In this document: positions 1 through 11,894 of the stretch, one piece after another | How the letters are laid out: each line of letters begins with the position of its first letter | How positions within the stretch are numbered: position 1 is the first letter of the stretch | Assembly (NCBI RefSeq): GCF_029784155.1 | Contig: NC_073691.1 | Coordinates: 126,046,714 to 126,110,713 of the forward strand | Direction: 5' to 3' | DNA length: 64,000 nt | DNA from: Uranotaenia lowii | Taxonomy: Eukaryota > Arthropoda > Insecta > Diptera > Culicidae | Notes under the pieces: model-generated | What the model saw: only the letters and a program-made list of their open reading frames with translations | What the model was told of the DNA's origin: nothing | Databases searched by the model: none | Made by a program: the position numbers and the translations under genes

Positions 1-819
1 TGCAAGAAAGCAAGAGCAGAAACTTCAAACGCGTTTTTCTCGAAAGCACATTTTTAAAGTCCGTGGACATCGTCATTTGAAAACTACTTATCCGATTCTT
101 TTCAAATTTGGAACATATTTTCTACATATAAAATACCAGACCCCAACGTTTTTCTTTTTTGTTTTTTTTACTTTGGGGAGATTTTACAGGTGAAAAAAGG
201 CGGATTTTTTCGTGAAAAATCGTAGTTTTTACTTCAAAAGCCACAAAAATTTCATAAACATTTTTTCAAGTTTAATAAAAACGTTGGGGTCCAGAAAAAC
301 ATCTATTAAAAATATTTTGCTCTGATTTTTTGACTTCAGATGATTCTGTGCTGAGATACAGTGTCCACCGCAAATCCTGTTTTCTAAAAGGTATCTCCGA
401 AAGTGCTCCGTCACCGGCTCACTTTTCAAAAATTTTCTACGAAAAAATTACTAAATGTTCTTTTAACAATGCTTTGTATAATGCAAAAAATTTGAATACA
501 TTTGTTTGAACGATAGCTCTAGAAAAAAATCGTGAAAATGGTGTTTTTTTTTACCCGTTAGAACCCTACCCCCCCCCCCCCCCCTTAATGACTGTAATTT
601 CATAAAACGGAGAGTTGACGAGTAGCGCCAACCGAATGTTTAAGCCGACTGTTTATGCGAATGCGAACTATACGGCCTAGCGACTTTTACTCTGATGTGC
701 TTTTGAAGTCCGTGTAACAAATGTAGACAAAAATTAAAGAGAAGAAAAAATAAAAAAGAGCTATAATTTAAAAAATATATTTGTGATACAAAATATACAA
801 TAAAAATTATATATAACTA
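1..819. other. Non-coding flank with poly-C tract
   Basis: No gene is recognised. The first 450 bases contain repeat-like sequence: the phrase AACGCGTTTTTCTCGAAA near base 30 recurs near base 32010, so a dispersed repeat probably enters from the left edge. A run of about 16 C occurs at 568-584. The 3' end of the minus-strand F-box gene's transcript should fall in 700-819, but I could not fix its polyadenylation signal. Confidence 0.5.
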
Positions 820-2367
820 TTAGTACCAGGTGAAAGGAAGCTCCTGTTTGAGTATTCCGTGCGGGTATGCTGCATTCCGGGTGTAGATCTGTGTTTCCTC
901 AACCAGTGCTGGAGGCAACGCATCACCTCGATAAATTTCTAGAAGTTGACAACCTGGAAGCTGTTTCTGGAGACCTCCTAAGGCATTCAAGCTGATGTTG
1001 TAGCAGTCGTAGAATACTGCCTGTTCTAGTTGCGTCAATTTACTTCCGATGTCTTGCAACGTAATGTCACTTACGGCATCGTTAAAGTAGATGAGTAGCT
1101 TTTTCAACGGTAAAAATCGCCACCTTTTGAAGAAGCTTCTAGTAATGTCGATACACCAAAGTCGAAGTTCGGTCAATTTCCGCATCTGGCCGAGATTTTT
1201 GAGTCCGCCATCGGAGATGTATAGACAAAATCCCAATTCGAACCTCTCAACATTGGGTAGGTAACGACAAACTCGTTTCAGCTGCTTGTTGCTGATCCCA
1301 ACGTCGTGAATTTCCAAAGATTTCAGCGATGTGCGCTTCAAGAAATCGATAAAATCACAACCAATTGTTTCTACGTGGAGATGTTCCAGCTTGGGTAGCT
1401 CTACATGATCCCATGAATACTTGTTGATCCCACGAATTTGCAACGATCGAAGTTTACACAATCTACCCAGATTTGAAAAGCTTCTACTTATATATGGTAA
1501 ACTGCAGTTTAGCACCAGTTGCTCCAAAGATGTCACTTCACTTATGCTACTCAGAATATCGTCCGTCATTACAATTTCTAATTGCAGGCACTTCAATTTT
1601 TTCATTGATTTAAAAAAATGAGGATCTACATTACCAGGCACCTTAAAAGAAAGCTCTGTAAGCTGTTCGAATTGCAATTTTGAATATTCATGCATTGTTA
1701 AAACACGCTCTGATTTATAAGTCACCTTCTCTAGCTGATTGCCAAAGAGAGCCATTGTAGAAATATCCCTTCGAGTATAACTGTGTTCATCCGAGTTACT
1801 GATCCGAAGTTCCTTCAAATTGGGGGCCAACTCACAAAGATCGTTGTAAAATTGACAGTTATCGTCCACGTTGAGCTCGATCTTCTTGAGTTCCGGCACA
1901 ACAAAAGTGGTCGATTCGTTCCCGTCATACCCGATGCGGTTCGTCACGTACAACTCGTTCAGATTCTCTGTCTTTTCAATTAAGGTGAGAATATCACTCC
2001 GAAATAGACCGACACACGATGTGAATCTTAGGCACTTGATCGATTTACAACACACAGTCACCAGAAAATGCAGGAATTCTCTGGCAACCAAAAGCTCGAA
2101 ATTGATGTAGAAAAATTCCACACTGACGTAGTTCCGACTACTGGCAATCATAATTTCGAAAAGCTCGTTGAACATCCGTCCATCTTCCTCCGGGCCCTGA
2201 TTTTTGCCGTAGATTCGCAGATTGATATTCTGCTGTGCTTTCTGGCTGGTAAAAACCATCCGATTCCAGGCTTTGCAAACAAGCGACGCGTTCTTACGAT
2301 CACCCAAGTCGTACAAGTTTTCCAAGATTTTCCACGTTAGTTCCATTGGCAACTGGGACAGATCCAT
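820..2367 (-). CDS. F-box/leucine-rich-repeat protein, single exon, 515 aa
   Basis: Probable substrate-recognition subunit of an SCF (Skp1-Cullin-F-box) ubiquitin ligase. The N-terminal F-box is at about residues 3-45 (begins MDLSQLPMELTWKILENL, then SLVCKAWN), where Skp1 would bind. The rest, about residues 90-490, is a run of irregular LRRs with repeated L-x-x-L-x-L segments (for example LKCLRFTSC, LKSLEIHDVGIS, LTELRLWCIDI) that would form the target-binding solenoid. The reading frame is open and intact with no introns. The start is the first ATG, directly at the F-box, as usual for this family. The C-terminal 30 residues leave the repeat pattern. The substrate is unknown and no one-to-one Drosophila orthologue is recognised; mosquitoes carry many such paralogues. 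It lies upstream of the shootin-like gene on the opposite strand and may sit inside one of that gene's introns. Confidence 0.85.
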   Translation of the reverse strand: MDLSQLPMELTWKILENLYDLGDRKNASLVCKAWNRMVFTSQKAQQNINLRIYGKNQGPEEDGRMFNELFEIMIASSRNYVSVEFFYINFELLVAREFLHFLVTVCCKSIKCLRFTSCVGLFRSDILTLIEKTENLNELYVTNRIGYDGNESTTFVVPELKKIELNVDDNCQFYNDLCELAPNLKELRISNSDEHSYTRRDISTMALFGNQLEKVTYKSERVLTMHEYSKLQFEQLTELSFKVPGNVDPHFFKSMKKLKCLQLEIVMTDDILSSISEVTSLEQLVLNCSLPYISRSFSNLGRLCKLRSLQIRGINKYSWDHVELPKLEHLHVETIGCDFIDFLKRTSLKSLEIHDVGISNKQLKRVCRYLPNVERFELGFCLYISDGGLKNLGQMRKLTELRLWCIDITRSFFKRWRFLPLKKLLIYFNDAVSDITLQDIGSKLTQLEQAVFYDCYNISLNALGGLQKQLPGCQLLEIYRGDALPPALVEETQIYTRNAAYPHGILKQELPFTWY

Positions 2368-2411
2368 TGTTGATATTGCTCGTTATTTAACTGCTTGAAT
2401 CACTGAAGGGT

Positions 2412-2450
2412 AACTGATGTGGTGGACTTATCTCCGTAGGGGTTTTATAC
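2412..2450 (-). promoter_or_regulatory. Candidate core promoter of the F-box/LRR gene
   Basis: On the minus strand a TATA-like GTATAAAAC lies at 2442-2450. An arthropod initiator-like TCAGTT lies at 2417-2412, its A about 34 bases from the TATA start. That would put transcription about 48 bases upstream of the ATG at 2367. Spacing is slightly longer than the usual 30 bases. This is a motif-based inference. Confidence 0.35.
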
Positions 2451-2459
2451 TAATTAATT

Positions 2460-5400
2460 TAAGGACCTGGTTAGATGATACTTGTATGCTTTCCACTATA
2501 AAAAGCTACCTGAAGTCAAATTTATCTTTTTTTTATTTTCATCTCAGGTAATTATAATACTTAGCATACTTTGTTAAATTAGTCTAGGTACCTTCAACTT
2601 TCAAGGCGTCCTTGGAAAGCAGTTGTGAATAAAATCTACCTCAGTATTTCAAATTGAGCTCAAATTTAGAAAAAGCTTCAACGTCCAATTTGGATTGCCT
2701 ATTTAAGAAATCAAACAATTATTTCAAAAGTTAATCTTCATAAAGATTCGATTTTCTACGTTCTGTGACAGCCCAATCCAAAATGTTAAAATTTTTAAAT
2801 TGAAATCTATCCTTCTTATGGAATTTGCATCAAATTCTGATTGAAGAAATTAAATTGATCAAATTAAATTTTTCATTATTCAAAAATAATTTGTACATTA
2901 TTAGAAAGGTTTTTTCTTAAGCTTCATTTTCCATCAAAAGATATTCAGTTAATTTTTCTTAGAATTGAGTATGTTGTCATTGAAATTTAACAACTTTAGT
3001 ATGAAAATATTCTAATTTTAACAATTATTCTTTATTTGAATCATAACGTTGTCAAAAAATCAGCAAGATAAGGGGGAGGGTTGGAAGTTGCACCCGGGGA
3101 AAGAATGCGTTGTGACGTCACGAAACTTGATTTACCTTTTTTGGAAACATTCATGACTTCTTCTTACATAAACACTATTATGGTATTTCTTCAAAAGTTG
3201 TTTTACATAATAATGCCCTTCAATAAATTGATTCAAGTATCAAGTTAAGAACGAAATTAAGAACCATAATTTTTTCGTATAGGGTAAATGTACCCGACCT
3301 TGGCACCTAAGGCATGGTTTACCCTTTTTTTCAACATTCCAACCTTCCTGTTGAGTACACCATAGAACATCCTTTGAAGAATTTACTTGCTAACTTGCTT
3401 AGAGTTCAACATAAATATGTTTTCTCTATGGAACTTTCATTAATGTGAGCAAAATGCATGCAAAGTACTCACTGCGGTGCTCCAAATACTTGGCCGCCGT
3501 ACCAATTGTTTGCCGTTTCGATGATCCGATTCTTGGCCACCAGCAATGTGCAATAGATCTTACCGAAAATGCTCAATTGACAGTTAACAGAATCGTTGGC
3601 TTTTCTGAATATAAGGCCAACAGAATGAATTCAGCTGAGCGTAAAGTTCTATGCGACGATGGAACACCGGGCTTCACTCATACAACAAAAAGGCTTTCGA
3701 AAACATTATGAAATTTGGTTGGAAGGGAAGCACAAAATAAGCTTTCATATAAAAAGGTCGGAAGTCCAGAATTTCCGCTTTTTTTTTAATTTTTAAAACT
3801 TTAAACTTTTTACTCATTTAAACAAAGTGATGATTATAAACACCTCAGGTTGTTTCGGAATATTTGTGTATGAACAAGAATCATTGGTTTATGAATGACA
3901 ACCAAACCATCACCAAGGGGACCGATTCAGAAACGAATTATGTCCGCGAATTATGTCCCTTTGATGAAATCTAAACTAACATATTTTGTAAGCAAACTTT
4001 TTAAACTGAACATTTCAAAAAAATTCTCCAATATGTATACAGTTAGTTACTTATAAAGGACTGATAAAATCTAAATAAAGCCGATCAAACTAGAAAAAGT
4101 ATTTCAGATGTCATGGGCTTATCTAGACTAGCCCAGGTTTTCAACGCAGAGTTTTAAATGTGGTCTAGCTGCCGGAATATTGAGGAAAATATCCGTATCT
4201 GGCCCCGATTGATTCACATTCCTCGAATTTTTTTAAAGAGATTTCTCAGTTCATCATTTTTGCGAAGTTTTTTGAGACAATTTCATCAAAATAAAAATCA
4301 AATACGACTTGAACGGGAGTAATACTGAAGGGTTTGAGCCGTGTCAAATAAACGAATTATTGAAAAAAACGACTTGAACGTGTTGGAGGGAAAGTGGTAT
4401 TGTAACGTTGAATTCAAATATCTTATTTTGAACTTTTCTCATCGCTTAGATTTTTCCAAATATCTATTGGAAAAATTTCTTAGATTTTCTCAGTTTTTTT
4501 TTGGATAATTTCCTGACTTGAATGCTAACTGGACAAATTCAGGAATGCTAAGCCTAACGACAGACTCATTCACAACATTTCTATGGTTCTGTGCATCATG
4601 ATGTGTTGTCATTTATAAATCATTGTTTAAATTATTCCTTTGCGATTGCGACACATAGGGTTATTTTCACTACCAAACAACTATCTTCATATTGTGGAGT
4701 TTTGCTGCATAAAGTTAGAAATTGAAAAATTCTTTGAATGGTGTTTTAAAATGTTGCCCTTTTGAATTTGTTAGCTGAAATTATGAGCTTCTGCCAAGAG
4801 CCATTTCGAATACCCGGGACGTTGCGCAGTGGTTTGACATGCCAAATCGATGTTAGAATGTAAACCTTGCTAAAACACTTTTTTAATTCGACTCACATCT
4901 AATATTTTAAGGAATAATTGGAAAGAAAACGATATTTTCCTGAACTTCCAACTTCTGTTTCCAAGAAAAAAATTAGAAAAAAAATCCAAAAAAATTAAAC
5001 TTGAGTTTATGGCTCCCAAACAATAGAAAACGATTCCATAACTCAATTAATTATGTATTTTATATAATAAAGTCATAAATTGCCATCGATCTAACAGTTT
5101 TTTTTATAAGAAAAACAGTCTTGTGAGTTGCTCAATTTCACTTGGTTTTTTTTATTTCGAACCACTGTGTTCTGTAGGAGACCACGTGGCATTTGCTCGG
5201 GTCGAATCACTGATGTTCTCCAAATTATTTCGAAGCTTAAGTTGATAAACGGTCTTATCCCTACCCAATTAGTATGAAAACATTTGTGCGTAGTTTTAAA
5301 TGAATTTTTAGGGAAAACATCAGCCCAAAAATACCTCTTTAATGAACATGTATTTTTTCCAGCTTCCAACACTGGTGGTGTATTTCTATTGAAGTTGCAT

Positions 5401-5868
5401 GCCAAGAAAAGGAACAAAATTAGTTTTAAATTTTTATTCAAAACCTAAATAAATATTCATTCTTTTGTCTTTCTAGTAATTTTTGATTTTTTGCTGAGTT
5501 TAACTGTAGGCATGAGTATTTGCATTTATTGTAAATTTTTCTAATGAATGTCCGCGTTTGAAATCGCATTCGAATTCAACAGTTGCACTAGAAAGGTGAG
5601 TTCATCTGATTTTCATACGGTGATTTCCAACAATCCAATTGCCTCGGATGCTGATCGAAAAAAATTAACTACTCTTATAAAGCACGAACAATCAAAAAAT
5701 TCGGTATGCACAAATTTGAAACAAATTATTCTCTTCGCAATGAAAATATATTCAAATTTTTTTAGCTCAATTTGGACCTGAAAAACATGAAAAGACAAGT
5801 TGGCATGTCAAGAAAAGGACCATGCCAAAATAGGGCTCACTTACCCTAAACGAGGTTATTTTAAAATC
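2460..5868. other. AT-rich non-coding stretch
   Basis: About 3.4 kb of AT-rich sequence without a convincing gene. The exception worth noting is a GC-richer island at about 3445-3711, listed separately. An open frame at 5091-5441 on the minus strand is judged spurious. I see no complete transposon here. If the shootin-like gene starts inside this window, its early exons would have to be in this stretch or in 12070-12805, but none with coiled-coil coding was found. Confidence 0.5.
3445..3711 (+). CDS. Possible small coding region of unknown function (88 aa)
   Basis: An open frame starting at ATG and ending at TGA sits in an island clearly richer in GC than the surrounding 3 kb. The predicted peptide has four cysteines and no recognisable domain, signal peptide or repeat. 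On the opposite strand the same island reads as a possible exon ending in a splice donor (GTGAGT near 3471), so the coding strand is uncertain. It could be a small orphan gene, a decayed transposon fragment or an exon of either strand. Low confidence. Confidence 0.2.
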   Translation: MSKMHAKYSLRCSKYLAAVPIVCRFDDPILGHQQCAIDLTENAQLTVNRIVGFSEYKANRMNSAERKVLCDDGTPGFTHTTKRLSKTL

Positions 5869-5870
5869 TC

Positions 5871-6080
5871 TGGCTTGTGATTTAGCTCAGTTGGCAAGTC
5901 AGTTGCTTCCTGAGTCGATGTCCGTGAGTTCGAGCCCAAGAGTAATCACCGTTCCATGTACCGAATAAGTTTTTCAATGACTGTCCGCCAACTGCATCGT
6001 TGATATAAGTCGCGAATGACAACAAGATGTTAAAACGACTTTAATCGAATAAAACCTCTTTAATAAAAAAATATAAAAAT
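5871..6080 (+). mobile_element. tRNA-derived SINE, family 1, longer copy
   Basis: The head is tRNA-like. A perfect A-box TAGCTCAGTTGG is at 5883-5894 and a good B-box GAGTTCGAGCC at 5926-5936, the internal RNA polymerase III promoter. A unique body of about 130 bases follows and ends in an A-rich tail near 6066-6080. A second, shorter copy of the head lies about 540 bases downstream in the same orientation. Clear flanking duplications were not found for this copy. It is not a functional tRNA: the acceptor and anticodon stems do not close. Confidence 0.7.
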
Positions 6081-6413
6081 GCGCTTGTTGAACACTTGAT
6101 TCGAGAATAAACAAACGATCATAAACATGAAATCCGCATCAATTTTTAAAAGAATATTTGTGAAACATACAGCAGGTAGTATTCTCTGATTTGAAAAAAA
6201 AAATCTTGCAGGTAGTGAGTTATCTGTGTTTTGAATAAAAATCTTGCAAAAAGACTGAAAAACCGCGCTAATAGCTTCGATTACTTGCGGACATTATGTT
6301 TAAACAACATAACTAAGTATCCATGAAATTAATGCAATGAGATTCAAAAATCTTTAGACATGGTAAATTTCATAGATAAACGTTTTCTTTCCATTTCTCA
6401 TTAAATTATATTT

Positions 6414-6506
6414 GTGGCTTGTGATATAGCTCAGTTGGCAAGTCTGTTGTCTCCTGAGCCGATGTCCGTGAGCCCAAGCCCAAGAGTACAGAACAACAAC
6501 AAAAAA
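6414..6506 (+). mobile_element. tRNA-derived SINE, family 1, 93-bp copy with 13-bp target duplication
   Basis: This is the tRNA-like head of the same SINE family (A-box TAGCTCAGTTGG), followed directly by a short CAA/A-rich tail. It is bounded by a perfect 13-bp target duplication, TTAAATTATATTT, at 6401-6413 and 6507-6519. The body seen in the copy at 5871 is absent. The duplication and A-rich tail are the signature of LINE-driven retroposition. The B-box is degraded (AGCCCAAGCCC), so this copy is probably silent. Confidence 0.8.
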
Positions 6507-6836
6507 TTAAATTATATTTCAAAACTGACATTTATTGAAACTTCCAACTCAAAGAATGTTTCTTGAAAATAAAAATCGATCCCCGTATGCACATTCCCAC
6601 GAAGAGACTTTTAACTGAATTAAAAAATTAAAATATGAAGGTACTAGCACAGGGTTCCATGCAAAATTAGGGCCAGATTATATACGGAAAGGGGTCGTGG
6701 AACAAACCTGAAGTTTGTATAGAATCACATGTATTTTTTTTTTTTGGAATGAACAAAAAACAGTTTCACCTATAATTTTGGGCTTTATCAATCGATTTTT
6801 CTTTTAATGTGAGTATTTCAAAGCTTTAATTATGAC

Positions 6837-7006
6837 TGTGGTAACTAGCGATGTGCCACGGTCGAGAGTCTACTTGAGAATGCACGAGACAGTTCACCCA
6901 CGATGCTAGCAAGCTCGCCATAATCGTTCGCTGCGTGGGGGTTCGTATGTGTATTCGTATAGAAGATAGTACTTACAGTATGTTTGCGAATAATTGCATC
7001 ACCACA
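6837..7006 (-). repeat. LTR (3' LTR of the minus-strand element)
   Basis: 170 bp, identical to 11895-12064. Terminal TGTGG/CCACA inverted ends. The target duplication ATGAC precedes it and the polypurine tract (7007-7019) follows it. Confidence 0.9.
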
Positions 7007-10000
7007 TCTCCCTTTCCTTGAAATAAATAAAGCATTATTAATTTGATCTAATAACAGCTTTTTAGATTGATACTGAACGTCAATATCAGCTCTTATTTTT
7101 CGTTCATAACAAACAAACATTTGATTATTTTTTTTTTTTAAATTATTTTTACATTGGCTTTGTTGATAATAAGATCGGCTGGAAGAATTACTGAAAGACT
7201 ATTGGACTTGGTGATCACTTTCATCTTAAATCAATTTCTGGTGAACTAATTTACTTATTGGAGAAATATATTTTCTTTGAATTATATTTATTCAAATCAT
7301 AAACGGTATGATTGAATTGTTTCAATGGATTTCAGGCAACACCTACGAGTTTCTCTTACAAGAAGTTTACAACCTGGAAGCAAGTTACGCTAAGCACTGA
7401 TTAGCAGCCTTGATTTAATTCTGTCTTCTATTCTTCTCTTCTATTTCCTTTTATTTTATTTTCTTAGTTTTCTTTTTTTTTATTTTCTTTTCTTTTCTTT
7501 GAGAATTGAATCTCAGTGGAAAAAGTTCCAAAATATTCTTTTTCTGATAGTTTAATCCTGTTTCCAGTGCTTTTCCAATGGTCGATTTACATTTTTAAAA
7601 CTACTTTAGTTTCTAAATATTTGTTTCTGCTTATTGCATTCACAATATTGCAACGTATTATTCTGCCTTCCCTTCTTTTCATAGGCTTGAGGTATGATTC
7701 TTATTAATTCTTTTGTATTAGGTAACATAAAAATCGTCCAGCTCTTAAAACATATTTTGCTGTAAAATGATTAAGACGTGGTTTCTCTCAATACCTTGAA
7801 GTCCGATTTATAATTTCCTCGACAATAAAAGTGTCAATAACGGTTTACATATTTCACATGTCGGCTAAAATTGTCTATTACCATCAACGGACACTATTCT
7901 CCGGCTGGCATGAACTCCACGAAATATACCGCAATTTCAGATTGCGAAAGCTACTACGCGATCTATGTTGCGTTGTTTCGGGTGGGTCTGAACCCTGAAA
8001 TGTACAACGGCCTTCGCACTTCTTACAAACACGTTCAGCTTCTTAAACCATAATAGTTCACCAACGTTGTATAGATATCAGACTAATCAGAATGACCCTC
8101 ATGCACCAATACTAAAATTCGTTCTCGAAGTTCCAATGGAATGATAGGCTAATCATAATCAAAGACATAATAAAACGGTTATTGTTTACAAGCTCGTCTC
8201 GAAATACAGTACACGGTTAAAGACTTTCAGCCTTCCATCCTTTCGCTATTAACGCCTTTAGTACAGCATCCTTAACTAGATCTCAAGATGTTGCAGCTTA
8301 TCGCAAGAGCCTCTTCAATAGCTCTTATTGCAATCTCTATTCAATCATCAAAATAAATAAAATCGATTCGATTTTTCTTTCAGGTTAGTTACTTTATCTG
8401 CTTCCAAGCCTATCGGTGAAAAAACCATTCCACCAACAAAGTCCAATTTTCAGATGCACTACCCATATCAGTCCTTCCTATTCAAAATCAACACGGCTCA
8501 CAGGTCTTGCTCTTCATCAACGAAGGTATAGAAACCATCCAGCATTTGGCCTATACTTCACAGAACTTATAAACCCTTTTACTACTCTAAAGGATCTTTA
8601 ATGTTCAGTGCTCCATGGATACGAGATGGTTTTCCTAAGAAGCTGCTGGTCAGAATACCGACCTATTCCTAGATCAAGGGTAGTTAAAAATCAGGTATAA
8701 ATTTTCACGATGATTATGATCTATCCCATAAAACTTTTGTTAGTTCTTCCTTCGATTTTAGAGGCCTGCGTTGTAAATGTATTTCACTTTGTAGTAACTG
8801 GTGTACCTCCCTTAACCTCGTACCATAAAATCAATTTCAAGTTGTTTGATCCGACGCATGTTCACGTCAAAGCAATACATTGCAATACACAGCAACACCA
8901 ACAATATTTCAATGCAGATTAAGGTGTTCCAACTGCCTTAACGTGTTTTTCATTCAGTAGCCTCCCAGATGACTGCATCGTATATTTAAACAGCTGAATT
9001 TTCGTTTACTTTTAGAATAGAGTCCATTGGAATTCAGTAGATCTCAGAGACATATAACTCCAAAAATAATATGCTGTAGCGAAACTAATAACTGTTTATG
9101 ATATCATATTTCTTCTGTTAATTCTACTTGATGCAAAGATTCTTTTAAATCGGTATTGTGAAAAGTTTGGCTCCGTTTATTTTTGTAAGCTGGTAACAAG
9201 AGGTTCATCGTTTTTTTTTTAATTTTTGCCTATCTTCACAATAGCGTAGATTTTTGGATCCTTGTTGTTCGGAATCAAGAATGGAACCTGTGGAGAAGGT
9301 TTAGCCCTCGATAATGTCCACGTACAAAAACTCATCATATTTTTCTTCAACGTTTTGCAAAGTTGCGATAGAAGAACGACAGAGCAGTTATGTAACTACT
9401 GGCGAAGGATATTCAATGAAAGTTATTAGTTGAAAATCTTTAATTGCGTTGTGTCCTCTGTAATTCTGTTGTTTTCGACGATTACATTTCAAGAAGCAAC
9501 GAATACGGTAAACACATTCAACGGCTCTCTCCCTTGAGCCAAAACTGTTTGATACTAACCATTTCTTCCGAATGATAGGAATATCTTTTTCAATTTTAAA
9601 ATCCCTTTAACTTTCGTTCAATATTCTAATCTAATAGTTTATGTTGTTATCCAGAACTAATAAGCATTTCAGAAGAAAACCTTTGATTTTGCAAATCACC
9701 ATTTCTTATTTTTCCTCGTCAATCTTATATCTGCAATTGCACTTTTCTATCTTTCTCTTTCGCATTTCAAACGGGATATACATACATAAATACTAGGGTC
9801 GTTTGTCGCTGACTGGTAACTTTCGCCTATCCACCTTTCGTCCTCTACGCAATATCTTAATCCTCCGAGCACACATGCTAGCAAGACGATCGCCCATGTT
9901 ATAAAAAAAACTGCCACCCACAGCTGGGTATCTCCACCTCCACGATGTCTGTTGAATCCACATATGCGTTTTCTGTAAGTTAATACTTTGCATTCATATT

Positions 10001-10735
10001 CATTAAACTGTGATCTACCAGATTCAACTTTCTAGAACTCTGGTGTACTCGTCTGCTCTCTCATTTGTGCCCCCTGGCCGATCGCTCGATTACAGCTCAC
10101 AACTCATGCTACATCACCTAACAACGATGGCCCTCTTTAAAGCAATCTTTGTCGCAGATCTTAAAGCATCCTCAACTAATATATCTAAAATTGTAATTTA
10201 CAGCGTTTTGCATCGTATAGTGCGAATCCAATGTCTTTCAAAATACTCGGGATATCTTTCAATGTACACAATTCAAATGATTGATAGTTCTCGTTTCGTT
10301 TAGGGAAAACGTTGTCAAAGAGTTAAGGCCTCTGATACCGAACAGTTGCATCTGAAACCTCGGAGTTACCACCAACAATTCTAATATTGCGATTCAGTTT
10401 TTCCGTTTGCTAGCATGATTAACCTGTACCATCAACAATGCAGGTAGCATTTTTTTAATTTCATTTGATCTAATTCACTTAAGAACTTATAGCTTTTGGT
10501 AAAAGAATATGCAGGAATACAAACTTCGGCATTTGGTTGATTTGCTGCTCCCAAGAATTTTGCTCCGTGAACTCGTCGCCTCGTTTCTCTACTATTTAAT
10601 CAGCGAGTTCGTTTAAGATCATTCCATTAGTGCTTCAACAACTCTTCAACTTTTTATATAAGACCTGTGCGAAAGTTCTTACTTTTTTTTTTCTAATTAA
10701 CGACATATTTTCCATCTTCTCAATTTGCCTCAAAA

Positions 10736-10950
10736 CCTTTCTGAGCAATCAAAATGATTTCTTTATTTCGCTCAAAACCTTTTCTGAGCAAACACAATTC
10801 TGTTGATTCGCCCAAAGCCAATTCTGAGCAAACTTTTCAACTTCACCCAAAACAACTTCTGAGCAAACCAATTTTTTTTCTTCTTCTTTTTCGCTCAAAA
10901 CCATTTTAAGAGCAAACATAGGATCTCTACTCAAAACCATTCTGAGCACT
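10736..10950. repeat. Degenerate minisatellite inside the LTR element
   Basis: About six imperfect copies of a 35-50 bp unit built around CTCAAAACC followed by TCTGAGCAAAC. Each unit is itself a weak palindrome (GCTCA against TGAGC). It lies within the non-coding interior of the LTR element and has no assigned function. Confidence 0.55.
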
Positions 10951-11894
10951 TGAGTACCTTATTTTGATTACCAAATCAAACCAATAGTTTAATGACCATC
11001 GTCATTCTGAAGCATACATATCTTAACATATCTTAATTATCTTATCATTCTTCTGCTCCGAAACAAGTTTTCTATGTGTGAACTGTAGAATTGAACAGTA
11101 TCTTAATAAATGATCTACACCTAATAGTAATAAACATTCTCCATATACTCTGGTGGCCCCTGAAATTGTAGGAATGCTTAAAAGCCAACCGCTGATCATC
11201 ACCAACGAATGCAACAACATCTCAGTTTCGTGATTCCGTTTTGTGCGATGCTTCTATTCCAATGAAAATCAACTGCCTCTAACACGCCACCCAAGCGTGT
11301 ATACTCACCCGCTTTCAGCGACCATTTGGTGCAAAAGCACTTTGCACCAGCTTTTTGTTTCAACATCCCCGCCTCTTACCAGCCTCGCCCCCCAACGACC
11401 GCTCTCCACGATAGCACGAGAAGAACCGAAACTCTGCCTTGCGCAACCAACAATGCTATTCGAAACTGCATTTCTCCAAGCAAACATAAAAATAAATTTG
11501 CACATACCTTTCAACTCCAAAAATGATCCACGGCGAAGCTGGAAGCGTTTCACCATTTTTTTTTTCTTCTTCCTCGAAAGCAAGTAAGCGCTATCACATA
11601 AAATAACCCCAATCCCCAAATCAACCTTATTTCTTTTCTAAATTTTCACATTAATTCCATTTTCACAAGATTAAAAACATTGACCCGTAGTGGATTCACT
11701 TTTTTCTTTTTTTTTTCAACTATTATTTTACAAACTCTTTTTCAAATCCACCAAAATGCAATTAAATCATTTTCACATTATTCCGAACCTTAAGCCATGA
11801 ACTTCTCTTATAAGCCAACCCAAAATTACAAGCCACCAAGATTAAGCCACTTCTTTTTTTCTTAGCACGCGCGTCGTTTCACCTCGTCGCCACT

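Noticed and set aside
5091..5441. 116-residue minus-strand frame with a hydrophobic N-terminus resembling a signal peptide
   Set aside because: AT-driven composition, no domain and no codon-level contrast with the surroundings. The hydrophobic start is explained by A/T-rich codons.
5883..5936. Functional tRNA gene at the A-box/B-box pair
   Set aside because: The acceptor and anticodon stems do not pair and a SINE body with an A-rich tail follows. The second copy has a LINE-type target duplication.
7320..11620. Short frames inside the LTR element (for example 11305-11619 minus, 104 residues; 10010-10303 plus, 97 residues) as possible gag or pol
   Set aside because: None shows a zinc knuckle, protease, RT or integrase motif, they lie on both strands, and they do not join into a longer reading.
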